Source: Acidimicrobiales bacterium
GTDB taxonomy: Bacteria; Actinomycetota; Acidimicrobiia; Acidimicrobiales; Poriferisodalaceae
Assembly: GCA_020439485.1 (NCBI GenBank)
Contig: JAGQSP010000630.1
Location: forward strand, 1-9,072
Direction: 5' to 3'
Length of the DNA stretch: 9,072 nucleotides
The position numbers were made by a program, and so were the translations under genes. Numbering within the stretch: position 1 is the first letter of the stretch; each line of letters starts with the position of its first letter. The notes under the pieces were generated by a model, which saw only the letters and a list, made by a program, of their open reading frames with translations, did not search any database and had not been told where the DNA came from. This document shows, one piece after another, positions 1-6,319 of the stretch.

Positions 1-1
1 C

Positions 2-592
2 CTGGACACGCCCAGCGATTGTGCGGTGCCAGACCGCTTCGTGTTCCGGTTCGACAGACGCCTGACCGTCGGCGAGACACCAGATGAGGCTCTGGCCGAT
101 GTCGAGCACTTCCAGTCGGTTGCTGCTGCCCGCGACGCCGGGCTGGCCGTGAACATCACCGTTCCGACCTACGACGAGGCATCGTGGCGGGGATACGTGC
201 TGGGCAACCAGCAGATCTACATGGGCTGGGCCACGCCCGAGGACCACCCGGCCATCACCGCCGCGGTCGACGTATATCGCAGCGTCGTATCACCCAACAT
301 CGAGGCGCCGCAGAGCGCCGGCGGGGGCCTGCGCTGCGAGCCACGCGTCGACCGTTGGATCTTCTCGACCGATGGTGTGGGCTTCCCCATACCGGTCGAT
401 GACGACACCATCGAAGTGCCCCAGTCGAAGCGGTGGGTCAGCTCGGGCGACTACAAACACCCCGCCATGTTCGGATTCGGTGCAGGCATAGAGCAGAACA
501 CTCACAAGATCGGCGAGTGCACCGATCTGCGCGAGTTGCGGCTGGCCATCGGCTTCCTGGCCCGGTTCCCCAGCGCATACGCCCAGGGCTAA
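2..592 (+). CDS. M20 family metallopeptidase (YgeY/ArgE/DapE-like hydrolase), C-terminal part, cut by the window edge
   Basis: The reading frame is open from base 2, and the residues before the first GTG (base 26) already match the family (LDTPSDCAVPDRF). The gene therefore starts outside the window, and the GTG at 26 is not its start. The 196 visible residues cover the rest of the dimerisation (lid) domain, with the block DRRLTVGET, and the C-terminal part of the zinc-binding catalytic domain. The segment RWIFSTDGVGFPI followed by GFGAG and a His at codon 503-505 (context NTHKIGE) fits the last metal ligand of M20 enzymes, which more often reads AHxPxE. The pattern resembles the YgeY subgroup and acetylornithine/succinyl-diaminopimelate deacylases, which hydrolyse N-acyl or peptide amide bonds in the cytoplasm. 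The substrate cannot be told. The stop TAA lies 10 bp before the thioesterase gene, which suggests an operon. The family call is firm and the subgroup tentative. Confidence 0.85.
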   Translation: MDTPSDCAVPDRFVFRFDRRLTVGETPDEALADVEHFQSVAAARDAGLAVNITVPTYDEASWRGYVLGNQQIYMGWATPEDHPAITAAVDVYRSVVSPNIEAPQSAGGGLRCEPRVDRWIFSTDGVGFPIPVDDDTIEVPQSKRWVSSGDYKHPAMFGFGAGIEQNTHKIGECTDLRELRLAIGFLARFPSAYAQG

Positions 593-602
593 CTTCTGTC
601 GG

Positions 603-1046
603 ATGCCCTCCAGACACGAGATCGAGATTCCGAGCCCCGCCGCGGTCAACGCATTGGTGGCCGAGGTCTACCCGTCAATTTCCACCCAGGGTTTCCGGTG
701 CGAAGAGATGGGACCCAGCACCAGCGTGGTCCGCTGGCCTCTCGACCGGGCCGAGTTGAGGCCTGGGGGTCTGATCTCGGGCCCCACCCAGTTCGCTGTA
801 GCCGACCTGGCGTTGTGGTTCCTGGCGTTCACCGTCATGGGGCTCGAGCCCATGGCCGTCACATCAAACGTCACCATCGACTTCCTGCGCCCGGCCGCCG
901 GCGGCGATCTGCTGGGGCGCGGCACGCTGCTGCGCTCGGGCAGGACGAGAATGACCGGGCGGGTCGAGCTGTGGGTCGACGGAGCCCCGGAACGCATCGT
1001 CGCACACGCAACCGGCGGCTATGCCCTGCTGTCTCTCAAGGAATAA
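603..1046 (+). CDS. PaaI-type hotdog-fold thioesterase
   Basis: A protein of 147 residues, the usual size for a single hotdog domain that hydrolyses acyl-CoA thioesters in the cytoplasm. The family signature is at residues 53-70 (RPGGLISGPTQFAVADLA), where D68 aligns with the catalytic Asp of PaaI/4HBT-II enzymes on the central helix. The second half shows the typical strand block SNVTIDFLRPAAGGDLLGRG followed by GRTRMTGRVEL. The helix is less typical than in PaaI, with SGPTQ in place of the common HGG, so the acyl substrate is unknown. ATG 603 is the first start after the upstream stop and gives the full domain. No convincing Shine-Dalgarno sequence precedes it; the upstream TAA stop is part of a TAACTT box 7 nt before the ATG. 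It sits between an M20 hydrolase and an SDR, with 10-bp gaps on both sides. Confidence 0.85.
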   Translation: MPSRHEIEIPSPAAVNALVAEVYPSISTQGFRCEEMGPSTSVVRWPLDRAELRPGGLISGPTQFAVADLALWFLAFTVMGLEPMAVTSNVTIDFLRPAAGGDLLGRGTLLRSGRTRMTGRVELWVDGAPERIVAHATGGYALLSLKE

Positions 1047-1056
1047 CCTCGGCCAA

Positions 1057-1899
1057 ATGGAAAATCTCGAAGGCAAGACAGCCGTCGTGACCGGTGCCGC
1101 CAGCGGCATGGGTCTTGCGTTCTCGCATCGCTTCGCCCAAGCCGGAATGAACGTCGTGATGAGCGACATCGAGGCCCCTCGCCTGACCGAGGCCGCCAAC
1201 GATGTAGCCGCCCACGGAACCAGGGTCATCGGTGTTGTCACCGATGTCAGCGTCGAAGAGTCGGTCGACAAGCTCGGCGCAACCGCCTTCGAAGCGTTCG
1301 AAGACGTCCACATCGTGTGCAACAACGCCGGTGTGGCGGGCGAGCTTCGGGGCACCGGCATCCGCGCCGCAGACTGGAAGTGGGTGCTCGACGTCAACCT
1401 GTGGGGTGTCATCCACGGCCACAGGGTGTTCCTGCCCCACCTCATCGAACGCGGCGAGGGCCACATAATCAACACCGCTTCGATGGCCGGTCACATCCCG
1501 GGCCACTCGGCCTACTCGGCCAGCAAGTGGGCTGTGGTGGGCATCACGATGGGCCTTTACCAGCAGATGAAGGCCCTCGACACGGGTGTGGGCGTCAGCT
1601 GCCTGTGCCCCGGGTGGGTCAACACCGAAATCGCCAACTCAGACCGCAACCGGCCCGAGTGGGCGGCACCCAGCGCTTTGACCGAGCTCACGGCCGAACA
1701 AGAGGCACACAGGGCTTTCCTGCACGACGTTCTGCGCAGCGGCGCCGACCCCGTTTCGGTTGCCGAACAGGTCTACGACGCCGTGGTCAACGACAAGTTC
1801 TGGATCTTCACAGACATGGACATGGTTTCGCTGCTCGAGGACAAGCACGACTCGATCATCAACAACCGCAACCCAGAGGTGCGGACCCTGTTCAGCTGA
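1057..1899 (+). CDS. Classical short-chain dehydrogenase/reductase (SDR), NAD-preferring
   Basis: A 280-residue cytoplasmic oxidoreductase of the classical SDR family. Visible elements are the Rossmann loop TGAASGMG (residues 12-19), D37 at the end of strand beta-2 (an acidic residue here favours NAD over NADP), NNAG (89-92), the catalytic set N114, S142, Y153 and K157 (Y-SAS-K), and the PGWVNT loop near 200. The protein is about 30 residues longer than a minimal SDR, with an acidic tail ending LFS. I chose ATG 1057 because the Rossmann strand then begins at a normal distance; an in-frame ATG at 1021 would add 12 residues lying inside the thioesterase gene. The 10-bp gap to the thioesterase suggests cotranscription. 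The substrate is probably a secondary alcohol or ketone, but it cannot be read from the sequence. Its 3' end overlaps the converging kinase gene by 8 bp. Confidence 0.92.
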   Translation: MENLEGKTAVVTGAASGMGLAFSHRFAQAGMNVVMSDIEAPRLTEAANDVAAHGTRVIGVVTDVSVEESVDKLGATAFEAFEDVHIVCNNAGVAGELRGTGIRAADWKWVLDVNLWGVIHGHRVFLPHLIERGEGHIINTASMAGHIPGHSAYSASKWAVVGITMGLYQQMKALDTGVGVSCLCPGWVNTEIANSDRNRPEWAAPSALTELTAEQEAHRAFLHDVLRSGADPVSVAEQVYDAVVNDKFWIFTDMDMVSLLEDKHDSIINNRNPEVRTLFS

Positions 1900-3253
1900 C
1901 CGGCACGAAGGTGTGCTGGTCGTAGGTCAGCGACCAGCCGCCGTCGCGTTGGGGCGACGCCATTCGCGCAATTCCGTGCAGCGTCGTTTCGGGCTCGGCC
2001 GAGCGCCGCAGCGCAACGCCAGACAGGTCTGCGATGGCCTGCAACAACTCGTCGCTGCGGCTGAGGCCGCCGTCGACGACGATTTCGCCGGCTACTCCCA
2101 TGGTGGCGAACACCTCGCTGACACGCCGGGCGATGCCCAGCACCGCACCCCTCACGATGTCGTCGCGCGTGCTCGACAGCGCCAAGCCGCTGATGACGGC
2201 GCGGGCGTCAGGGTCGTTGTGCGGGGTGCCCAGACCGGCGAAGGCGGGCACTACATCGACCCCGGCGCGCCCCCGGCGCACCGATTCGTCGAGCAGCTCG
2301 ACGCTGTCGAGAAGACCCACCGAGGTCAACCACTCGACGGTGGCGCCGGCCGCATGAACCGAACCCTCCAGCACGAACTGCTCGCCGGGCGGGGCGTCAG
2401 CGACGGGCCTCGACAGCCGCCACAGCGGCAGCACGTAGGCCCCCGAGGGCGCAGGCGAGCTGTCGGCGCCCCGGGCCAGGTCGACCATGGCCGATGTGCC
2501 CAACGTCAGCTTGGCGCGCCCTGGTGTCAGGTCGTGGGCGAACGCGGAGGCCACCTGATCGCCGCAACGGGCCGACAAGGCCACCGGATGGCCCAGCGGC
2601 GACCTGGCCGAGGTGTGCAGCATCTCGTCGCTGGCGACTACATCGCCCAGGGTTCGATGGTCTATCCCGAACAGCGACAGGCTGCGCTGGTTCCAGCCGC
2701 CCGCCTGAGCCGAGTACAGACCCGTCGAGCCCGCGTTCGACGGGTCTGTGACGTGAAACGCGCCACCGCTGAGCTTCCAGCCGAGCCAGCTGTCGACGGT
2801 GCCGAAGCGCAGCACCCGAGCGCGGGCGGCTTCGGCGCATGCGGCGTCGTTGCGATTGAGCCATTCGATCTTGGTGCACGACGCCGCCGTGGTCATCGGT
2901 ATTCCGACGGCCCGCAGTTCGTCGACCCGAGCCGCTGTGCGCGTGTCCTGCCATCCGATGACCGGCGCCAGAGCCCTGCCGCTCGCCACGTCCCACGCCA
3001 CCACGCTGGCCCTCTGGTTGGTGATGCCGACATGTCTCACCCGAGAAGGGTTCACCCCGGCCAGGGCCGCACACTCGGCCAAGAGGTCGACCGCAGCCTC
3101 GAAGATCTCTTCTGCGTCCTGCTCGACGGCGTCGGCCGTGGGGTGCTCGACGCCGACGCGCCGCCGCGACTGCGCAACGAGCTGCCCAGATTCGGTGAAC
3201 AACCCGGCTCGGACGCTGGCCGTGCCCGCGTCGACCGCCGCGACCAGCGACAT
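1892..3253 (-). CDS. FGGY-family carbohydrate kinase, glycerol-kinase-like with altered substrate pocket
   Basis: A 453-residue ATP-dependent sugar/polyol kinase of the FGGY fold. It follows GlpK closely: DAGTASVR at the N-terminus (8-15), GITNQR (76-81), WQDTRT (101-106), FGTVDSWL with HVTDPSNA (150-174), GDQ (231-233), FVLEGS (293-298), VPAFAGLGTP (335-344) and VVDGG (392-396). D232 is the expected catalytic base and Q233 matches the glycerol-binding Gln. However, residues aligned with E84 and Y135 of E. coli GlpK, which contact glycerol, are A82 and A123. The protein ends soon after the ETTLHGIA block, about 45 residues shorter than GlpK. The substrate may be another polyol, dihydroxyacetone or a substituted glycerol, so I do not call it glpK. 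Its ATG shares one base with the stop of the upstream FAD-enzyme gene (TGATG), has no clear ribosome site of its own and is probably translationally coupled. It is last in the operon. Confidence 0.88.
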   Translation of the reverse strand: MSLVAAVDAGTASVRAGLFTESGQLVAQSRRRVGVEHPTADAVEQDAEEIFEAAVDLLAECAALAGVNPSRVRHVGITNQRASVVAWDVASGRALAPVIGWQDTRTAARVDELRAVGIPMTTAASCTKIEWLNRNDAACAEAARARVLRFGTVDSWLGWKLSGGAFHVTDPSNAGSTGLYSAQAGGWNQRSLSLFGIDHRTLGDVVASDEMLHTSARSPLGHPVALSARCGDQVASAFAHDLTPGRAKLTLGTSAMVDLARGADSSPAPSGAYVLPLWRLSRPVADAPPGEQFVLEGSVHAAGATVEWLTSVGLLDSVELLDESVRRGRAGVDVVPAFAGLGTPHNDPDARAVISGLALSSTRDDIVRGAVLGIARRVSEVFATMGVAGEIVVDGGLSRSDELLQAIADLSGVALRRSAEPETTLHGIARMASPQRDGGWSLTYDQHTFVPVS

Positions 3254-4647
3254 CAGGGCACCAGAACGCCAGGGTTCATCAGGCCGTCGGGGTCGAGTGC
3301 GCGCTTCAGCGCTCGCAGCACATCGACACCCGCCTGGCCCACCTCCGAAGTCATCCAGCCCCGCCGCACCCTGCCGATGCCGTGATGATGGGCCACGCCC
3401 ACGCCCAGGTTGGCCACAGCCGACATGGCGGCATTCCAGTAGGCGTCGTAGGTCGACTCGAACTGCGACGGATCCTGTGGTTGAGCGGCCACGGTGAAGT
3501 AGAGGTTTGCGCCCGACCTGTAAGCGTGCGACGAGTGTCCGCTGGCGGCGATCACGCCCGGAACCGCGCGCATGGCCTCGACCACGTCGTTGTACACGGC
3601 GGGCAGGATGCTCCATGGGGCGGCCACCTCGATGGTGTCCGACACCAGCCCCTGGCGGAGCAGTTCATCCCACGTCGGAACCGTGTTGCGGTGTTCGAAC
3701 CAGCGGTCGACAGCCTCGCTGGGAGCCTCGACTCCCCCACCATCCGCGCACAACGCCCCAACCGCCGCGGCCTGCAAAGGGGCCAGTCCGGGCGGGCCCT
3801 CGTGCAAGAAGATCAGCATGCAGTGGCCCTTGGGCATCTGGTCGCGGAAGTGGCGCCACGACTCGCGCCCGTCGTACAGACGAACCACCGGCGGACGCCA
3901 TCCCTGCCGCATCACCGCAGCGATGGCGGCGAGGCCCGCCGAGAAGTCGGCGAAGTGAAAGGCCTGGCGTACTCCCGGCTCGGGCTGTTCCCTCAGCGAC
4001 AAGGTCACCTCGGTGACCACGCCCAACACACCCTCGCTGCCCATCAGCAGGTGCCTGAGGTCTGGTCCTGCGGCCGCCCGCGGGGTGTTGCGGCTGCGAT
4101 AGACAGAGCCGTCAGGCAAAACGGCCTCGAGCCCGTACACCATGTCCTCGATGTTTCCGTAGGCGGTCGAGTACTGGCCCGAGGCGCGAGTGGCCACCCA
4201 GCCGCCGACCGACGACAGTTCGATCGATTGGGGCCAGTGGCCGATGGTCAGCCCATGCTCGGCCACGTTGTTCTCGGCCACCAGGCCGTTGGTGCCGGCG
4301 CCGAAGGTGGCCAGCAGGTCTGCGTCCGACAGCTCGCGCATTCCGGTCATGCGCTCGGTGCTGAGCACCACCGATTCGGCCGAGGCCAGCACACCGCCGC
4401 ACACGCCAGATCCACCGCCTCGAGGGATCATCGGTGCACCGTGGGCTCGGCAGACCTTGACCGCCTCTGCCAACAGCTCGGTGGTGTCTGGTGCACACAC
4501 CGCCACTGGTGCCACTTCGGGCCTTCCGCCGGTGATGGCTATCTGGCTGCGCGACCAGGTGTCGCGGGCGCGGCTGATGCGTTCGGTTTGCTCCAGGATC
4601 AGGGCATCTCCGAGCACCGAAGCCAGGTCGTCGGTCAGCGAGGTCAT
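3253..4647 (-). CDS. FAD-binding oxidase of the alkyl-dihydroxyacetonephosphate synthase (AGPS) type
   Basis: A 464-residue flavoprotein of the PCMH/VAO superfamily. The FAD-binding half shows PRGGGSGVCGG (75-85), SIELSSVGGWVATRASGQYS (141-160), YGNIEDMV (163-170) and GSEGVLGVVTEVTL (203-216). The C-terminal half has the AGPS hallmarks: VVRLYD with R256, GHSSHAYRSGANLYFT (370-385), HHHGIGR (420-426) and LDPDGLMNPG (436-445). In eukaryotic AGPS these elements hold the flavin and carry out exchange of an acyl for an alkyl group on DHAP, starting ether-lipid synthesis. Bacterial homologues are mostly uncharacterised and could instead be 2-hydroxy-acid or other oxidases. The start at 4647 is preceded by AAGGAG five bases upstream, and the ATG overlaps the glpD stop by 4 bp. 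Placement between a glycerol-phosphate dehydrogenase and a polyol kinase supports a substrate of the DHAP/glycerol-phosphate kind. No membrane segment is evident. Confidence 0.88.
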   Translation of the reverse strand: MTSLTDDLASVLGDALILEQTERISRARDTWSRSQIAITGGRPEVAPVAVCAPDTTELLAEAVKVCRAHGAPMIPRGGGSGVCGGVLASAESVVLSTERMTGMRELSDADLLATFGAGTNGLVAENNVAEHGLTIGHWPQSIELSSVGGWVATRASGQYSTAYGNIEDMVYGLEAVLPDGSVYRSRNTPRAAAGPDLRHLLMGSEGVLGVVTEVTLSLREQPEPGVRQAFHFADFSAGLAAIAAVMRQGWRPPVVRLYDGRESWRHFRDQMPKGHCMLIFLHEGPPGLAPLQAAAVGALCADGGGVEAPSEAVDRWFEHRNTVPTWDELLRQGLVSDTIEVAAPWSILPAVYNDVVEAMRAVPGVIAASGHSSHAYRSGANLYFTVAAQPQDPSQFESTYDAYWNAAMSAVANLGVGVAHHHGIGRVRRGWMTSEVGQAGVDVLRALKRALDPDGLMNPGVLVP

Positions 4648-6239
4648 CGGGTCTCCTTGAATGCGAGTTCGTCGGCGAACAGGTGCTGCACGCGTTCCAG
4701 TTCGGCGATTGTGCGGGCGTCGTCCCAGCCCAGCTTCGTTGCCATGCGCCGAGCCATGGCATCGGCAAGTTCGTTCCTGTGCGTGGGCAGGTACCACGCC
4801 ACACGTGTACGCCGATAGACGACGTCCTCCAGTGTCACCGCAGCCTCGACGTCGATGGCCCAGTCGACCTCACCCTCGACGGCGGGAACCCCCTTGACCA
4901 GCGGGTCTGCACCCAACGAGATCACCTGCTGGGCCTCGCTGCCGTACAGCCTGGTCAGCCGACGCGCCAGCGGGTCCTCGGCCAACGGCACCGGTTCACC
5001 ACCGGGGATCGGCGCGGTTCCGGGACCGTCCGAAAGGGTCACACCCAACTGTCGGCCCACCAGCTCGACGATGTCTTCAGCCATCTTCCGGAACCCCGTC
5101 AGCTTCCCACCGGCGATCGAGAGCATTCCGCCGGGCCCCGACACGATCTCGTCCTTGCGCGAAATCTCCTTGGCCGACTTTCCGGGTTCGGCCACCAACG
5201 GTCGCACCCCGGCCCAGGCGGCTATGACATCGTCTGGCGTCGGCGGCTCGACATCGAAATAGCGGCCCAGAGGGGCCAGCAGATAGTCGACGTCTGCCCG
5301 CTCGATCTCGGGCCACAGTGGCCGCGAGCCGTAATACGAGGTGTCGGTGGTGCCCACGTAGACCACCTCGCCGCGCGGGATGACGAAGATCGAGCGGCGG
5401 TCCTCGGCATTACAGATCACCAGGTGGTTTACCGGCAGCCGGGCGCGCTCGAGCACTACATGGATCCCCTTCGACAGGTGAAGGTGGGTCGCTGGTTTGG
5501 CTCCGGGCGCGACGCCGTCGATCTCCATGCGGGCAACATCTTCGACCCACGGACCTGCGGCGTTGACCACAACCCGGGCGCGCACGCGGACCTCGCGACC
5601 GGTCGTCGCGCACCTGCACACAACGCCGGTGACCTTGCCGGCTTCGTGCAGCACGCCGACCATCGGCAGCCTGCTGGCCGCCGTCGCGCCGTCGCGCACT
5701 GCGGCCCGCAGCACTCCCAGCACCAGCCTGGCGTCGTCGGTGAGGTACTCGCGATAGGCCACGGCACGCGTGTAAGTGTCGGTCCGCAGCAGAGGCTCGT
5801 GCTGGGCTATCTCGTCGACGCCCCAGTTCTGGTGACGGTCGGCGTCACCGATTGCTCCCAGCTTTTCGTAGGTGCCGATTCCGGCACGAAACTTGGTGGC
5901 GCCCGCCAGGTTGCGTGCCGGTACAACCATGTAGCAGGGCTCGGCCAGATGTGGCGCCATGGCGTGCACCGCCTGTCGCTCGCGCGCCGTCTTGCGCACC
6001 AGGTCAACCTCGCCGCTGGCGAGATACCGCAAGCCTCCGTGTATCAGCTTCGAAGAACGCGACGAGGTGCCCGAGGCGAAGTCGTCGGCCTCGACCAGCG
6101 CGACCCGCAGACCCCTCGCTGTGGCGTCGCGGGCAATGCCGGCCCCGGTTATGCCACCACCCACCACGACGACGTCGAACTCGTCGGCCTCGAGCTGGTC
6201 GAGGTTGCTGGCGCGGTCTGAACTCAAGGCAGCCTTCAC
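4644..6239 (-). CDS. glpD: FAD-dependent (aerobic-type) glycerol-3-phosphate dehydrogenase GlpD
   Basis: A 531-residue enzyme, of normal GlpD length, that oxidises sn-glycerol-3-phosphate to DHAP and passes electrons through FAD to the quinone pool at the inner face of the membrane. It has the FAD Rossmann motif VVVVGGGITGAG (23-34), E50 for the ribose, the GlpD/DadA-type block SGTSSRSSKLIHGGLRYL (56-73), VNAAGPW (225-231), SKGIH (256-260), IPRG (287-290), GTTDT (296-300), GVRPLV with R346, and AGGKLTGFR with K379; R346 and K379 align with the substrate-phosphate-binding R317 and K354 of E. coli GlpD. The C-terminal helical domain includes LEDVVYRRTRVAWYLPTH. The start is GTG 6239; no other Met or Val codon gives a better N-terminus before the Rossmann strand. 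No ribosome site is well placed, but TATACT ends 7 nt before the GTG, which fits a leaderless mRNA. First gene of a three-gene operon. Confidence 0.95.
   Translation of the reverse strand: MKAALSSDRASNLDQLEADEFDVVVVGGGITGAGIARDATARGLRVALVEADDFASGTSSRSSKLIHGGLRYLASGEVDLVRKTARERQAVHAMAPHLAEPCYMVVPARNLAGATKFRAGIGTYEKLGAIGDADRHQNWGVDEIAQHEPLLRTDTYTRAVAYREYLTDDARLVLGVLRAAVRDGATAASRLPMVGVLHEAGKVTGVVCRCATTGREVRVRARVVVNAAGPWVEDVARMEIDGVAPGAKPATHLHLSKGIHVVLERARLPVNHLVICNAEDRRSIFVIPRGEVVYVGTTDTSYYGSRPLWPEIERADVDYLLAPLGRYFDVEPPTPDDVIAAWAGVRPLVAEPGKSAKEISRKDEIVSGPGGMLSIAGGKLTGFRKMAEDIVELVGRQLGVTLSDGPGTAPIPGGEPVPLAEDPLARRLTRLYGSEAQQVISLGADPLVKGVPAVEGEVDWAIDVEAAVTLEDVVYRRTRVAWYLPTHRNELADAMARRMATKLGWDDARTIAELERVQHLFADELAFKETR
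4645..4658 (-). promoter_or_regulatory. Shine-Dalgarno site and start of the AGPS-like gene
   Basis: On the minus strand AAGGAG (4658-4653) lies five bases before ATG 4647. It is the only textbook ribosome-binding site I find in the window. It sits inside the end of glpD, whose TGA overlaps the ATG, so the downstream gene can be loaded directly or by reinitiation. The site fixes the start of the FAD-enzyme gene; longer in-frame versions would run far into glpD. Confidence 0.8.
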
Positions 6240-6246
6240 CGCGGCG

Positions 6247-6252
6247 AGTATA
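6247..6252 (-). promoter_or_regulatory. Probable -10 box (TATACT) for leaderless glpD
   Basis: TATACT on the minus strand matches five of six bases of the TATAAT consensus. It ends exactly 7 nt before the GTG of glpD, so transcription would begin at or next to the start codon. No recognisable TTGACA lies 17-18 bp upstream, as is common for such actinobacterial promoters. The start site is inferred from spacing. Confidence 0.55.
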
Positions 6253-6272
6253 AGTCGGCCCTCCTGGCGGCT

Positions 6273-6288
6273 CTGTGGTCGGCCACAG
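6273..6288. promoter_or_regulatory. Inverted repeat in the divergent promoter region, candidate operator
   Basis: CTGTGG and CCACAG form a perfect 6-bp inverted repeat with a 4-bp spacer (TCGG). It lies in the middle of the 80-bp space between glpD and the D-aminoacylase gene. From the two -10-like boxes, the -35 regions would fall at about 6270-6275 (minus) and 6285-6290 (plus), so the repeat overlaps both. A dimeric regulator bound here could act on both genes. No regulator gene is in the window. Confidence 0.4.
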
Positions 6289-6307
6289 CGCCGAATCGTC
6301 CGCGCAC

Positions 6308-6313
6308 TAGTCT
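6308..6313 (+). promoter_or_regulatory. Probable -10 box (TAGTCT) for leaderless D-aminoacylase gene
   Basis: TAGTCT fits the actinobacterial TANNNT -10 pattern and ends 6 nt before ATG 6320. There is no purine-rich ribosome site between 6300 and 6319, which supports a leaderless transcript starting at or close to the A of the ATG. Confidence 0.5.
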
Positions 6314-6319
6314 CGGGCG

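Noticed and set aside
1021..1056. Upstream in-frame ATG giving the SDR 12 more residues
   Set aside because: It lies inside the thioesterase gene, adds residues unlike an SDR N-terminus, and ATG 1057 starts just before the Rossmann strand.
1760..3385. A very long plus-strand open frame (541 codons) opposite the kinase gene
   Set aside because: It is antisense to a clear FGGY kinase. Its translation is rich in Arg, Gly, His and Gln with no recognisable motif, as expected for a shadow frame in high-GC DNA.
3254..3616. Extension of the kinase frame upstream of ATG 3253
   Set aside because: The added residues overlap the end of the AGPS-like gene in another frame and look like a shadow frame. 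MSLVAAVDAGTASVR at 3253 is a normal FGGY N-terminus and is coupled to the upstream stop.
3382..6221. Two more long plus-strand open frames (478 and 512 codons) opposite the FAD enzyme and glpD
   Set aside because: Both lie wholly opposite strongly conserved genes, have low-complexity composition and show no ribosome site or family motif.
6261..6266. AGGAG-like sequence on the minus strand as ribosome site for glpD
   Set aside because: It lies about 21 nt before the GTG, too far for a ribosome site, and upstream of the TATACT box, so it would not be in the inferred transcript.
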